This document shows, piece after piece, positions 1-11,444 of a DNA stretch of 64,000 nucleotides. The stretch spans positions 74,270,380-74,334,379 of the forward strand of contig JAPTHN010000001.1 in assembly GCA_026936325.1 (NCBI GenBank), in the 5' to 3' direction. Positions within the stretch are counted from its first letter, which is position 1; every line of letters begins with the position of its first letter. The notes under the pieces were generated by a model. The model saw only the letters and a program-made list of their open reading frames with translations. It had not been told where the DNA came from and did no database searches. This stretch comes from Platynereis dumerilii (taxonomy: Eukaryota > Annelida > Polychaeta > Phyllodocida > Nereididae). The position numbers were made by a program, and so were the translations under genes.

Positions 1-260
1 GATATCAGGTCAATAATTGACTGGAGTTTCAAGAAGATCTGAGACGGTCGAGCAGGACCACTGCCTGAGTTGACATGGAATGACCCCAATGTCAATGTCT
101 ATACTAGGCAAATACATGTAATTTGTTGAGTGGACTCCTCAATCTATCTTCTAAAGGACCATACATTTGATTAGAGAGCTGCACTTTATCCATAACTATA
201 CCAACCTTGCCTCAGCCTTTCACGGTACACACATTGAATGAAAGAACATTTTAAAATCAC
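1..260 (-). other. Partial intron 2 of the PTCHD3-like gene
   Basis: Sequence downstream of the exon-2 donor on the minus strand. No exon continuing the Patched domain (the expected region after 'FCxYTG') could be recognised here, so the next exon probably lies beyond the left edge. Confidence 0.55.
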
Positions 261-461
261 CTGAGAATGCACAGAAGTATCTGATGCTGGTGAAGGCACT
301 GGTAGATCCAATGCAAAAGACCAGTAGATCAGTGAGGGACATTATTATTATGGATGTCCCACAAGCCCTGAATGTTTCGCTGCATCTCTCCTGCACACTG
401 GTCCTCACGTGGGTCTGTCTCCAGGCTGATAGCAACAACATCATATGGTCCATACCCAATC
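261..461 (-). CDS. PTCHD3-like Patched-domain protein, exon 2 (partial gene)
   Basis: This 201-nt exon is flanked by an acceptor (TTTCAG, with the exon starting at 461) and a donor (CAG|GTGATT, with the exon ending at 261). Both introns are phase 1, and the frame joins exon 1 exactly. The 67-residue product covers the end of transmembrane segment 4 and the following part of the sterol-sensing/Patched domain. LLSAWRQT, then ERCSETF, then SLTDLLVFCIG, then SIRYFC are aligned one-for-one with the PTCHD family consensus (LISAWRQT, ERMAETF, SLTDxLAFxIG, SVRIFC). The normally acidic 'GVDD' motif of RND/Patched proteins reads GMDH here, so the second Asp is replaced by His. Such proteins are multipass membrane proteins related to Patched and NPC1. 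The ligand of this subgroup is not established. Further exons are missing because the window ends. Confidence 0.88.
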
Positions 462-2295
462 CTGAAATGGAAAGTCCACAACAAAATGGTTAATTGACAT
501 CTTCAGTGGCTGAAGGAAAGGAAGAACTTGAGTAAGCTCTGCCCTGGTAATGTTCAATTGTCCATACATACTTGGCACTCAAACTGGGTTTAATTTTATT
601 GTTACTCACCAAACTGATGAAACTGTATATATATCTGATACCAATGCATGACGGTTTCGTGGAACGGATGCAAAAAGATTGGTTACAGCCGCTTTAATAA
701 TTATGCGATTCTCTTCCATATTTTTCCTTGATTCATGATTTTTTTACTTGATTGGTTATCATATAGCATCATAAATCACTCAGATTAAGATAATATGTTT
801 AGTCAAATTTAGGAAAAGGGACCTATGCAATGATTGCACTTATTATACTTATCTATCAACCAGTTGGATTTCTGACACTGGGCGTACTTTAAAAGCATAC
901 CATCCACTTTTACAAGCTTAGTGTTGTAAAAAAAGCGCTTGTAAATTTGAAATAGTTTTGATGCTATGTAACAAATAAACATGATATCTTATGTTTGATT
1001 CTGCAAAAAATATCCTGTCGAGCCATTTAATTACAATATTTTATGCTGTTTGTAGCCAATAATTTACAACAGGGTTGTGATGATGCTGATATTCATTGAA
1101 TACTTTGCATGTTAGATCACACTTGATAAATTAATAATCTATTTTGATTTACATTAAAACTAATTAGTTTTTTTGGCCGACTTTCAAAAAAGTACTCAGT
1201 ACTTGTACTTGTAATCGTAGAATATACTTGTACTTGAGTACATTCGTATTTTGCTGTACTTGTACTTGTACTTATGACTTGTCAAGTACTTGTATTGTAC
1301 TTGTACTCGAGTACATTTGGATGTACTCATGCCCATCCCTGATGCAATCACCTGTTTATTAATTAAAAACAGTCATAAAATAGAGTGGGTGACAATTCAA
1401 ACTTACGGAGGAATATGGACATAATAAATGTCATAAAGCTGGCAAATTGCTTTGCTTATTTAAACAGCAATAATCAGTTCAATATTTTTATAAAATTTTA
1501 ACTCTCATCCAAAACTTTCTAGTGGAATGCATCAGTCACTGGTTATCCATTGGCCTTTGGCAGCAAACAAACCGTCGTAGATTGGGAGACACAAGCAAGG
1601 GTCAGTTTGCTCAGCAAATCAGCTCTGGTAACTTGAGAGACAAGTGAGGAATAACAGCTATAAACAAAGCAGGCCAATTAGTGATGGACAAAAACAAAAA
1701 CACAGAAAAATAGGTCAAGCTCTGGAAGACAAATTCTCAGTAAATGTGAGCTGTGCTAAGTCATATACAATGGAAAACACAAACAACCATTACTAAGAGA
1801 ATTGTTTACAAACAAGTGACATGACCAAGTCTTATAGTTGCTGCAGTAGACATGGCAAAGCAGCAGGGGAAGTTCACATTAAGTATACATTGCACTGCAG
1901 AGCCACTGCAGACTCCGGTATTTCCATTGCTAGAATATTCTGAATGCAAGCCTTCACACTTGCGCAAAGATAGCAACATTTATGAAGTGAGCAATCAATC
2001 ACTTAAAGGATGCTTCTACTGTTGATGAGGTGATGGCATTGCATAGGTAATTAAATCAACAGAAAGTTGCAGAAATATTGAGAAAAGGATATGTTTGGAC
2101 ACTATAACTGCATTAAAAGTGCCGAGTAAGAAAAAAATAGATTGAAAGATTATACGTTTAAAAATATATAAAAAATTGTACATGGACCAAGAAACTATTG
2201 CATCAGTGTGAGATTTACTTTATGGATTAATGATAGATACTCTGTAATTAACTGTTTCATTTTTTAAATAGCATTTTATAGCATGAGAAACTTAC
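462..2295 (-). other. Intron 1 of the PTCHD3-like gene
   Basis: An 1834-bp, AT-rich phase-1 intron between GTAAGT (donor, 2295 side) and TTTCAG (acceptor, 462 side). Apart from the TACTTG-rich repeat at 1186-1339, I see no coding sequence or structured element in it. Confidence 0.75.
1186..1339. repeat. TACTTG-rich repeat ending in a hAT-like terminus
   Basis: A run of imperfect GTACTTGTACTT/AAGTACTTG units ends at 1339 in TGCCCATCCCTG, the inverse of the CAGGGATGGGCA terminus common on hAT-type nonautonomous elements. CAGGGTTGTGATG at 1069 might be the other end, but no matching 8-bp target duplication was found, so the boundaries and the family are uncertain. Confidence 0.4.
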
Positions 2296-3334
2296 CAAAC
2301 ACCATGAAAGGCATGAGACCACAGATATCCACATAAGGTATTCCAGCCAGGGCAAGGGTTCCAAAAGCTGCCAATATGGACAAGAGGGTCGCCATGACAC
2401 CCAACTGTGCTAAGAGGACATGGGTGCTGACCCAGTTGCCCCCGGAACCAAGAACTGTAGCAAAGATCACCATGGTGACCACAGTAGCAGGAAACAGCCG
2501 AAGATCCCTTCCGGCATGTTCGTACAGGGCAACATCAAGGGAGTCTGAGACTGTATAAAAGATCTGGAAATCATTCGTGATTAAGGAGTAATCCTCCATG
2601 TGCTCCAGGAATGACTTCTCCCACTTCTTACTGACCTTGCGGTCCTTGGCGCTGTCTTGCCTCAGGTAAAAACATATCTTGAGGGCTTCGTGGTCCCCAC
2701 ACGGAGCGTCACTTACTGTAGTCGTTTCGTCAGGAGTCGCTGTTGTGTCAGTGACGAAAGTGCTAGTTTCCGGCTCTGCTGTTGTTGAATGGCACACTGA
2801 GAGGCTCTCGTTGAGTTCCTTCCAGCCCTCAATGACACACTCATTGCGACGCCGAGCACACAGCTCATTCAGATGAAGGATATCTCCTGTCTCCTCGACT
2901 GAAATATTGTTGACAATGTAATTAACCAAAATCTCAATTTCCTGCAGGGATCTTGCATCAAGCATTCTGTTGTATTCACCCTCTGCATAATTGCCATTGT
3001 TACTACTCCGGAAACCAGACGGAGGGCCATTGGCTGTGGCAATAATACATGCAAAAGCTCCAAGCTGCACAATTTGATGTGGATAAAAATTCTCATCATC
3101 CGCTGGAAATATGCTATCGAGACGACTCCGGTCTTTCATAGCCTGGCTATCTTGTGGGGCATAAAGCTTATCCACTGCGTTCTCATATTTGATGTTAAGC
3201 AAGCCAAATCCCAGTAATCCACATGTCAACACAGGTACAATCACAAAGGCAAGAGGAAACATGGCCACAATTTTGCCATAATAGGCAAAAATGTCACCAA
3301 AGAACTTTTCTACGTCTTCGTATAAAGCCCCCAT
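2296..3334 (-). CDS. PTCHD3-like Patched-domain protein, exon 1
   Basis: This exon encodes the first 346 residues plus one base of a Patched-domain membrane protein. The start at 3334 has a good context (GCCAAAATGG). Residues about 23-46 form transmembrane helix 1. Residues about 47-277 form the large first extracellular loop, with NNIS and NESL glycosylation sites and a Ser/Thr-rich stretch around 178-210 that is probably a lineage-specific linker. Residues about 280-346 hold transmembrane helices 2, 3 and the start of 4, the beginning of the sterol-sensing domain, ending in CGLMPFMVF. The exon stops at G|GTAAGT, a consensus phase-1 donor, and joins exon 2 at 461. The MKDRSRLDSIFP segment after the first loop start matches the conserved 'AxxERxxLxxxFP' position of PTCHD proteins. 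Members of this family sit in the plasma or intracellular membranes. PTCHD3-like genes are expanded in several invertebrates, and the exact orthologue cannot be assigned from two exons. Confidence 0.92.
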
Positions 3335-3700
3335 TTTGGCGACAAACTGGAATCTGATAGATCTACCCCTGCAGTTTAGGCTGTCAATGACTCCATTGGT
3401 CTATGTGGACTGGCAGCGTAGCCTCCAATCTCAGTTTGGTTCACATCAAGTGGAGCTTAGGACCTTCTGGCCTGGGCCAAGATGAGCCATTTGTATTCGT
3501 TGGCTGTGGCCCGCCGGGCTCCCCTCCTACTCGTGCTCCTCCTCCGACGTCATGGCAGCCCTGTCGCACGATATTACGTAATATACATGGCGTCATCCTA
3601 GAGGCCTCAGTGGCGCCAAGAGATGCCATCCAGCTGCCTCTTGCTGTCATAAACAAGAGAAGGTCAATGAGCAACTTAAGATTGTGTGCCACTTCCTTCA
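3335..3700 (-). promoter_or_regulatory. Putative promoter/5'UTR region of the PTCHD3-like gene
   Basis: The sequence immediately upstream of the start codon is noticeably richer in G+C and CpG than its surroundings, especially at 3500-3620. It contains a CRE-like site (GACGTCA near 3547) and an ATTACGTAAT palindrome near 3574. No TATA box was placed. Position and composition suggest a promoter, but the transcription start is unknown. Confidence 0.35.
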
Positions 3701-6361
3701 GGCTTATTCAGCATGAGGCCAGTTCTGTGAGGAAAACATACTTCTACATCTGCATTCTGCATACATCCCTATTCTGTATGGCGCATATATTCCTTCTAAG
3801 GTCTTACTGCCTGGGGTCTATCTCAGCTCATTCTGAACATGCCACTATTGAAAGAATATTAATGCTTGTGATGTCACGATAGCAGTCTGCATGACTGCAT
3901 GTTTGAACCTCCTTTGGAATTGAATTCATTACTCAGAACGCCTCGTCACGTTTTGGAGGCCTTTAAGAGATGCAATACAATAAAGATTTGTCAATGGTTG
4001 CCAACGGACAAGCTTCTTGAGTGGTGTTTATTCCCTAAAAAAGGCTTTAGGAGAATTTAGATTACCATCAAAGTGGAGGTTTTCCAATATAGAGGACGGG
4101 TCGAGAATTCCGAGCTCAACGATCAATGTTTGAAGTTTGCGGTGACTTTTGCTTCTTCGTATCCTAAGGATTTTGTGTTCTTTGCTGGTGCCGTGCACAA
4201 TGTAATTTGGCAAAATAAGCCACTTTATGTCCCGAGTAGGCTGGAATTACTCGCGGAATCGTCCTGTTTTGCTCCGGAGTAATGCTACAATCACACAGTT
4301 CACTGAGGACTGAGCCTGGGGGAATTCGATTATAAGTCTCCAATGCACAGATAGTGCCAGTGTCAGGCTAAATCACGTGTCTAATCCTATACCAGCGAAT
4401 GGATACAGAACACTTTCAGGAGATTACACTCACCGTTGTGCACTAAGCTGATTACTTCTCTGTTATCTTGCAGGCGAGAAATCGTGTTATGTTGTTTTAT
4501 AGGGAATTACACAGCACATCTTCACTTTTGTCTGAACTTCCTTCGTAATAAAAGTGCCACACAAAACCAGAACAGCTGATATCCAAATTTCTGGCCTGCT
4601 GTCAGAGGGGCATCCTTACTGTTGCTTTTGCTTTTTGTTGCAGGAGTCATCAAGGTAACTTATAATCCAAAATAATAATATAAGTATACAATGTAATTAA
4701 TCCAATGAAGTGAGAAAATAAATATTTGACAGTCCCTTTAAAATCAAATAGTCAGTAAATTCATAATCCAAGTGTGCTTGTAAACAGTTAATCCAAGATA
4801 GTAGTTGTTCTAGTGGTTGAGTGTTATAAACACTTCTGCAACATAACACCAGCCCATTACCAGGGAGAAAACTACAAGCTGGCAGTTTGCTGCCTCAAGC
4901 CACCACAAGCCCATACAGCTGATGGCCACAAATCTTAGGAGGTCTGAGCTGAGAAGAAGTTGAAAGGTTACTGGCTGCCTGGAGTGTCTGCAAGTAGGAG
5001 TTTCAAGATATCGCCCACTGTTCTAAGCTCCTTGGCCCTGTCCTGTGGTTGGCTCTTGCTGGCTCTTGTCGGCTCCTTGTTGCTGAACAGGTTCTCATTG
5101 GCTCCCATTAGCTCCTATTGTCTTCTATGGCTTACGAGGGCAACCCCGATTAGCTCTTGCTGGTCCTCTTGAGGAGCCACTTGTTATGACCGACTCCATG
5201 TGTGTCAGATACAGTGAACCACTTCTTGGGTTGCACCTGAAAATACAAAAAATAGATATAGATCAACAACAGATCAAGATTAGCCTACACGCTGGACATT
5301 TGGACATTACGGTAAAGGGACGCATTAATCATGCGATAGAACATTTGTGCACATTTCTATACCAACCATGTAACCCTTCCTACATAGTTAGATTTATACT
5401 GGCTGCGTAATTGTTCCTGTCAGTCCAAAATCACTTGCACGTTCTTGTTGTCTATATTTGCCCTTAGGCTCAGAAATACAGGAAATGAAGCCCCAATTCA
5501 TCCATCCTTATGTTTGGAGTCGTACAAGTTGGGAATATTGCTTACCATGACAATATAAGGACACCATATTGCTTAAGTTGAGACCCTGTTAACATAATAT
5601 GAATCCTCCAAAGCCTGAGTGTACCAGAAAGAATATTGGAGAAAAAGCCTCCAAAACCACAGCCAAGTACTTACCATATATAGTGTCCCTTGCATTTTTA
5701 ACCGTCCAGAACTTAATCAAAGCCTTAGATCTAAGAGAATCCAATTCTCAAGAGGAAACTAGAACTGAGCTGGGCTAAATTGCTTTCTGAATATAACTGA
5801 CATAGCCGAGGATTCAATTAGTAAAGCCAACCCTTGAGATTCTGCTTCTCCAATGAAACCAGTTTTATTCTTGCGGAAGAGATGTATCAGATTTTTTTCC
5901 TCTTCAGAACCAACCATAGAAGTCGAATGAACCAAATCGTATTGTCTCCTTATCTGTGGATAACTGCATAATGAAAGGGCTTTATTATCTTAAACGCAAA
6001 ATTAGTGTCACCCATCAAAGTCTCGGAACTTCATTAAACAATAGCAATGAACCTTTTATGATGGGTTTTGTGGCAGAGACAAGAGCATCCCATTGCTCGA
6101 CAAGCACGTCAAAGTCGTCAAACTGCCAACACAATCGATAGAGGGTTATACTCCGAAAATCCACACAGCGGTTATTGCAAACCTTCTTTCTCTTTTATCT
6201 TCTCCTTCTTTATCCCATCATATTCAAGAGCCAAATCTCCCTCTGCAGATAACTCGAGAGGCTGACGATACATCACTACAATCAAACCATTCATGGCCCA
6301 CCCCATGACCCTTATCGCGCCTGCTGTATTTCTACAAGATCTGAGTGTCTGCAGTATTGTG
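3701..6361. other. Intergenic region without recognisable gene
   Basis: I find no exon with protein-family resemblance and no clear transposon ends here. Around 5040-5170 there is a weakly repetitive GGCTC/AGCTC-rich stretch. The segment ends where the tandem duplication array begins. Confidence 0.5.
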
Positions 6362-7180
6362 AAAGATGACCCAATCCTCCCCTGGATTCCTCTGGCGTTA
6401 TCATAAAAAAATACTACACAGAGATAAAATGTCCTTGTGAAGAATGACCAAAGATACAGAGTACCTAAAATGCATGGCCATTCAAATCAAGAAGTATACG
6501 TATTACGTAACCGCTGACCTCATCTTATAGAACAGTCGTTATTATATGCTTGAATGGTTGAAAAGTATCCTGGTAAGCTTATCACACCTTACTAGGATAA
6601 ATGAAAGAAATTGGCTTCTAGTAGGAGCCATTTTCTTTCATGTATATTTAAATCATGACCATACACTGCATGGGGTATATTCCAAGCTGGATGGCCCACA
6701 CATATCAGAAGTATAGTGACAAGGACGTGCCAATTTAACAACTCGCCGAGCAGAGAGTTTGCTCATAAAAAGTGCCCAGATGAGACACAATTTAATCTAG
6801 CACCCTTAACCCAAAGAGCTGGCTGCAGCCATAAAAGGTTGGCAAGACTTGAGAAATGCTATTAATTCACTGAATCACTTCCAGCAGATGCTTTATTTAT
6901 GCTACTCCACAGCTTTTCCAAGAGACTAGATGGACAGTCTGTCATCAAGCGAGACAGCTGTTTAAAACAAACATGTCTTCAAGACACACCTTCTGATCAA
7001 TATTTAACCAGACTGAAAAGCCTGTCTGTAGGTATCCATTGGCACATGAATGCAGTGAGATTTCAGGCTTGCAAAAGCCTACTGTAATCTTTTGGTACCT
7101 TTTAAAAGGTGCTGCCATCAGGTCCACATTCAGCAGAAATAAAAAAGTTCTCTGATAAAATAATATTATGTCAATTTATA

Positions 7181-7319
7181 CACTGTAAAACCTGCTGAAT
7201 TACTTTAACGGCAGCTACCGTAATGAATACAAAAAGTGCCACTTTACGACAGAAAACCGGTGTTTTTACGGCATGTACTGTTATTTTAATGGTAACTGCT
7301 CGCAGCTGGGTTTACAGTG
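7181..7319. mobile_element. 139-bp MITE with CACTGTAAA termini
   Basis: The inverted ends are CACTGTAAAACC and GGGTTTACAGTG, and the interior has further mirrored 'ACGGYANNTACCGT'-like motifs. It is absent from the paralogous position in unit B. This terminus type is common among short nonautonomous DNA elements of aquatic animals. No clear target duplication was seen. Confidence 0.65.
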
Positions 7320-8333
7320 TTTGACATTTGCAATGCAAAAACAAATATAAACTTTGACCAAAGATCATGCGGCTGTTGGTGGAAGAAGTCTACTTTAAAA
7401 TGCCCTTAGGACAAGCAGCCATTAATCTGAGTTATAAGACCAATAAATGTTCATTGCCTGTAAATATGTGGGAGTCAATAATTGCACTCTGAGAAATCCT
7501 TTTAAGCATAGAGTGAAAAAAGAGGAAGGATCTGCCTGGAGACATGCAGAGAAGTGAGTAGCAGTGGAAATTGCATTTCTGGTACAGTCTCGAGTCCTGT
7601 TGGGCCGTTAATTTGATTAGGATGGACCAGCTAGAAACCAGAGGCAACCAGTATAAGAAGCTTGGAGCTGTATCGCAACCGCTGTTGTTTTTGGTTTTAT
7701 TTATCTGCACAAATAATATCTGAATGATCTTCAAGAAAATAAGCTATCAGTCTTCTTTGTCGACATCCTTTAAATATTTCTCTATTTACATGTAAAAAAT
7801 GGAATTGTGAAGCCTGGCAACAATACAGTTCTTAATGACGATAGAACAACTACAGCATTTGTGTAAACAGACCTTGTAAATTTTCAATTAAACTCATCAA
7901 ATGTGGTCAAATAGACAAAATGATATCACCTTCTTCAAATCCGAGTAGTTCAGACTAGAGAAGGAAGCTCTCCAGAGACCAATGCTGGAAGTCAATACAT
8001 GACTTGATAACCATTGATCCAGATTGATAACCACCAAACAATCAGGGGGAATTTGCAAAACGAGCAATATATTATCATTGGTTAAGACTCAATTGAACTT
8101 GGCAAGATGCTGGTCTTCCTCAACCAATTGCAACAAACAACCAATCACAAACCTTCATATTTAACCCACATTCTGCAAGGATATAATCTGGTTAGTATTT
8201 GGTTTTGTTCTTTGTTGCATCCATAGTGTGCCATAAATTTCTAAACATTTAAATTACATTTATAAAGCTGCACAGTATATAGAAAGTTGTGGAATACTGC
8301 AGCTTATGCAAAATGGGACAGTACTCTTGTGTC

Positions 8334-8543
8334 CAGGATGGATGAATGACTGATTGGGGCTTTACCTCATGTATTTATGCACTTGGTTTAGGGTAATAAG
8401 GAAAGGAGGAGAACACATCAACGAGGAGAAGGATGATTGCAACAGGCGTCCAACATAGGCCCAGGGACTCAGCAAGACCTGGATTCTAACACTGGACACA
8501 GCAATTGGCAGCCTAGCACTCTACCACTAGACCAATCTCCTCG
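8334..8543 (-). mobile_element. tRNA-derived SINE with (ATCC)n tail, copy in unit A
   Basis: Read on the minus strand, the head carries a pol III A box (TTGGTCTAGTGGTAGAG) and a degenerate B box (GTTAGAATCC). About 150 bp of tRNA-unrelated body and a short ATCC-type 3' tail at 8334 follow. The A-box and anticodon-loop sequence (CTGCCAA) resembles tRNA-Gly(GCC). It sits at the same place as the SINE in unit B and therefore predates that duplication. Confidence 0.7.
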
Positions 8544-9175
8544 TTTCCAGGATAAGATTCCCTTATACTATACTGTGCCTTTGTTGATCAGTACCAAGTA
8601 AAGTCTGTCTCAACTGGTTGAAACTTGATATTTCGATGTGTACAAGCAGTGAATAGGAAATTGGTAATCTTACCCAACCTTGGTCCCATCAAGTGATTAA
8701 ATTAGGCTGCAATACCATGACAGCCACTTAGCCATTACTGCTCACAGGAGACAGGTTGTATTGTAGATGTATTTCCTAACATTCTAAGACAGGGCCACAA
8801 CAGCTAATTTTGTTATAAATTGTCTATTACATAATTAGAATGCAAGCACATGAAATAGCTAATTTGGAATTCCATTTACTAAAAAACTTTAAAATGTTTC
8901 CAAATTGTTGTGTTTGCGAATCAATTATGGATAATACTTTTTTTAAAGAATGAAAATCAGCACTCAATATTTGCAAATCGAATAAAATTAATGGAAAGCA
9001 GCTGTAATGAACTCAAACTCAATGTCGTCAATGATTGTGTACTTGGGTAATTTTCACCAGAGTAAATGTCTATTGAAAGCCGTATTTATAACAAAACTGT
9101 TGCTGAAAAGGTGCCGTCAACAGTTGATGATTATATGGAGGTGTGCACATTACAATTGCTGCATAAGGGTCTTTT

Positions 9176-9221
9176 GACCCCAAGGGCCATCAATATGGAG
9201 AAGCCTGACCCTAAATGCTAA
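9176..9221 (+). other. Strongly conserved block in unit A (possible short exon or noncoding element)
   Basis: This is the most constant stretch of the tandem units. It recurs at 12075, 23019 and 30981 with one or no change over about 46 bp, while the flanking sequence differs more. On the plus strand all four copies can be read as TPRAINMEKPDPKC followed by TAA (Leu for the second Pro in unit B). Upstream the frame is disrupted by indels between copies, and similarity continues about 70 bp past the TAA, so a noncoding or regulatory role is equally possible. Confidence 0.35.
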
Positions 9222-11237
9222 CATGTGTATTAGCCAATATGCTGTCATAAATATCCAAGCAAATTGCAGCATAATGGTTGACACTTTTCATACAACCTAA
9301 GACTGTTCTGACTAAACACACTTAAGCACATAAATATCAGTCCTGTTTTGAAACCTGCCATGTAAATAAGTGTGACTGTAACATATTAGATCACTCAATA
9401 TTAAAAGAAGAAAGAGCAGAAAAAGTTAGTAAGTTTTGAGTACATCCTTTGCCACAAAAGCATAGTTCGTACACAAAAGCATGGTTAGTACATTAAAATC
9501 TTAAAAACACGATGCAAGATGACTCAATCCTTCCCTTGATTCCCCAGATTTTACAACAAAAAATGCTACACAGAGATAAAATGTTGTTGTGAAGAATGAT
9601 CATATACAGTACCTGATATGCATGCATTTTAAAATAGTTGCTTACATTTTTGAACAAACACTAAATACTACTCAAACAGTTGAAAATTGTCCTTGTCATT
9701 TTATCGCATCTTGCCAGTAGCAAATTTCTTTCATGTATATTTTTAATTTTGAACGTACACCACATGAGGTATTCCAAGCTGGATTGCCCACACATTTGCT
9801 CATATGATAAATACAGTGACAAGGACGTGCCAATTTAACAACTCACCGAGCAGATAGTTTGCTCATAAAAAGTGCCCGGATGAGACACAATTTAATCTAG
9901 CACCCTTAACCCAAAGGGCTGGCTGCTGCCATAAAAGGTTGGCAAGACTTGAGAATTGCTATTAATCCACTGGATCACTTCCAGCCGATGCTTTATTAAT
10001 GCTACTCCACAGCTTTTCCAAGAGACTAGATGGACAGTCTGTCATCAAGCGAGACAGCTGTTTAAAACAAACATGTCTTCAATACACACCTTCTGATCAA
10101 TATTTAACCAGACTGAAAAGCCATTCAGTTTGTATCTGGCGGGCTTTGGCAGCATCAGCGGGGTAGACAGGTATTAGAATTCTAAGGATATTGTCATTTA
10201 CGAGAAAGGTAATAAATGTAAGCCACCCTCTGTTATGAAATATATGTCACCTTCTATTGTAATTTACCATGTCAAAACAAAAGTAAACTTTGTCCACAGC
10301 ATCTCTAGCAAATGAAGTGTGTATTAAAATGCCCTTGAGACAAATAGTCATTAATCTGAGTTATAAGACCAATAAATGCTCATTGCCTGTAAATATGTGG
10401 GAGTCAATAATTGCACTCTGAGAAATCCTTTTAAGCATGGAGTGAAAAAAGAGGAAGGATCTGCCTGGAGACATGCAGAGAAGTGAGTAGCAGTGGAAAT
10501 TGCATTTCTGGTGCAGTCTCGAGTCCTGTTGGGCCGTTAATTTGATTAGGATGGACCAGCTAGAAACCAGAGGCAACCAGCATAGGAAGCTTGGAGCTGT
10601 ATAGCAAACACTGTTGTTTTGGTCTTATTTATCTGCACAAATATATCTGATTGATCTTCAAGAAAATAAGGCATTAGTTTTCATTTTCGACATCCTTTAA
10701 ATATTTCGCGATTTAAAAAATGAAATTGTGAAGCTGCACAATGTGGCACACCTGAGATCACAGAAAAATGACGAGTAGAATGGAATTTCTGAGTACAAAC
10801 TTTGTAAATCTGAAAACGAATATAAAATGTGATCAAATGGACAAAATGGTAGAGCGGTCTTCAAATCTTAGCAGTGTGTAGCAGGAAGCTCTCCAGAGAC
10901 CAATACTGGAAGTCAATACATGACTTGATAACCATTGATCCAGATTGATAACCACCAAACCCTCAGGGGGAATTTGCAAAACGAGCAATATATTATCATT
11001 GGTTAAGACTCAATTGAACTTGGCAAGAAGCTGGACTTCATCTACCAACTACAACAAACAACCGATTCGTGTTTTAATCTGGTTAGTATTTGGTTTTGTT
11101 CTTTGTGGCATCCATAGTGATTGTACCATAAATTTCTAAACATTTAAATTACATTTATAAAGCTGAACAGTATATAAAAGGTTTTGCCGTTTTGGAATAA
11201 AACAGCTTATGCAAAATATGAGTCCTCTCTTAGTTCA

Positions 11238-11444
11238 AGGATGAATAGATAAATGATCGGGGCTTTTCCTCCTGTATTTATGCACTTGTTTGGCTAGTAA
11301 GGAAAGGAGGAGAACACGGCAATGAAGATATGGATGATTGCAATAGGTGTCCAACATAGGCCCAGGTCACCCGGCAAGACCTGGATTCGAACCCTGGATA
11401 CAGCAACTGGCAGCTTAGCACGCTACCACTAGACCAATCCCCTT
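11238..11444 (-). mobile_element. tRNA-derived SINE with (ATCC)n tail, copy in unit B
   Basis: This is the best-preserved copy of the family. On the minus strand it reads GATTGGTCTAGTGGTAGCG (A box), an anticodon arm with CTGCCA, and a perfect B box GGTTCGAATCC at about 11383-11393. It then has the same body as the copies at 8334 and 13720. It is the duplicate of the unit-A copy, not an independent insertion. Confidence 0.75.

Larger units (their letters stand above)
6362..9513. repeat. Tandem segmental duplication, unit A
   Basis: A 3.15-kb noncoding segment is directly repeated next to itself as unit B. Homology starts at AGATGACCCAATCCT (B: AGATGACTCAATCCTT at 9514), and the junction falls after CGATGCA at about 9513. 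The two copies are highly similar over long stretches (for example 7430-7680 against 10360-10600), including a shared SINE. A 139-bp MITE (7181-7319) and about 150 bp before it are specific to A, where B has unrelated sequence. Landmark blocks recur in all later units. They are the AACAACTC...GAGCA block (6740), the 'GAGAAATCCTTTTAAGCAT' block (7490), the 'ACTTGATAACCATTGATCC' block (8000) and the 'GGGCCATCAATATGGAG' block (9184). No gene was recognised. Confidence 0.85.

Noticed and set aside
3403-3882. Plus-strand 159-codon frame upstream of the PTCHD3-like gene
   Set aside because: It lies antisense in the GC-rich promoter/5'UTR region, has no recognisable domain, and its openness is explained by the higher G+C.
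7432-10576. Paired minus-strand frames sharing a peptide in units A and B
   Set aside because: The two units are recent duplicates, so shared openness is expected. In units C, E and F' the same block is read in different frames with stops, so it is not a coding sequence.
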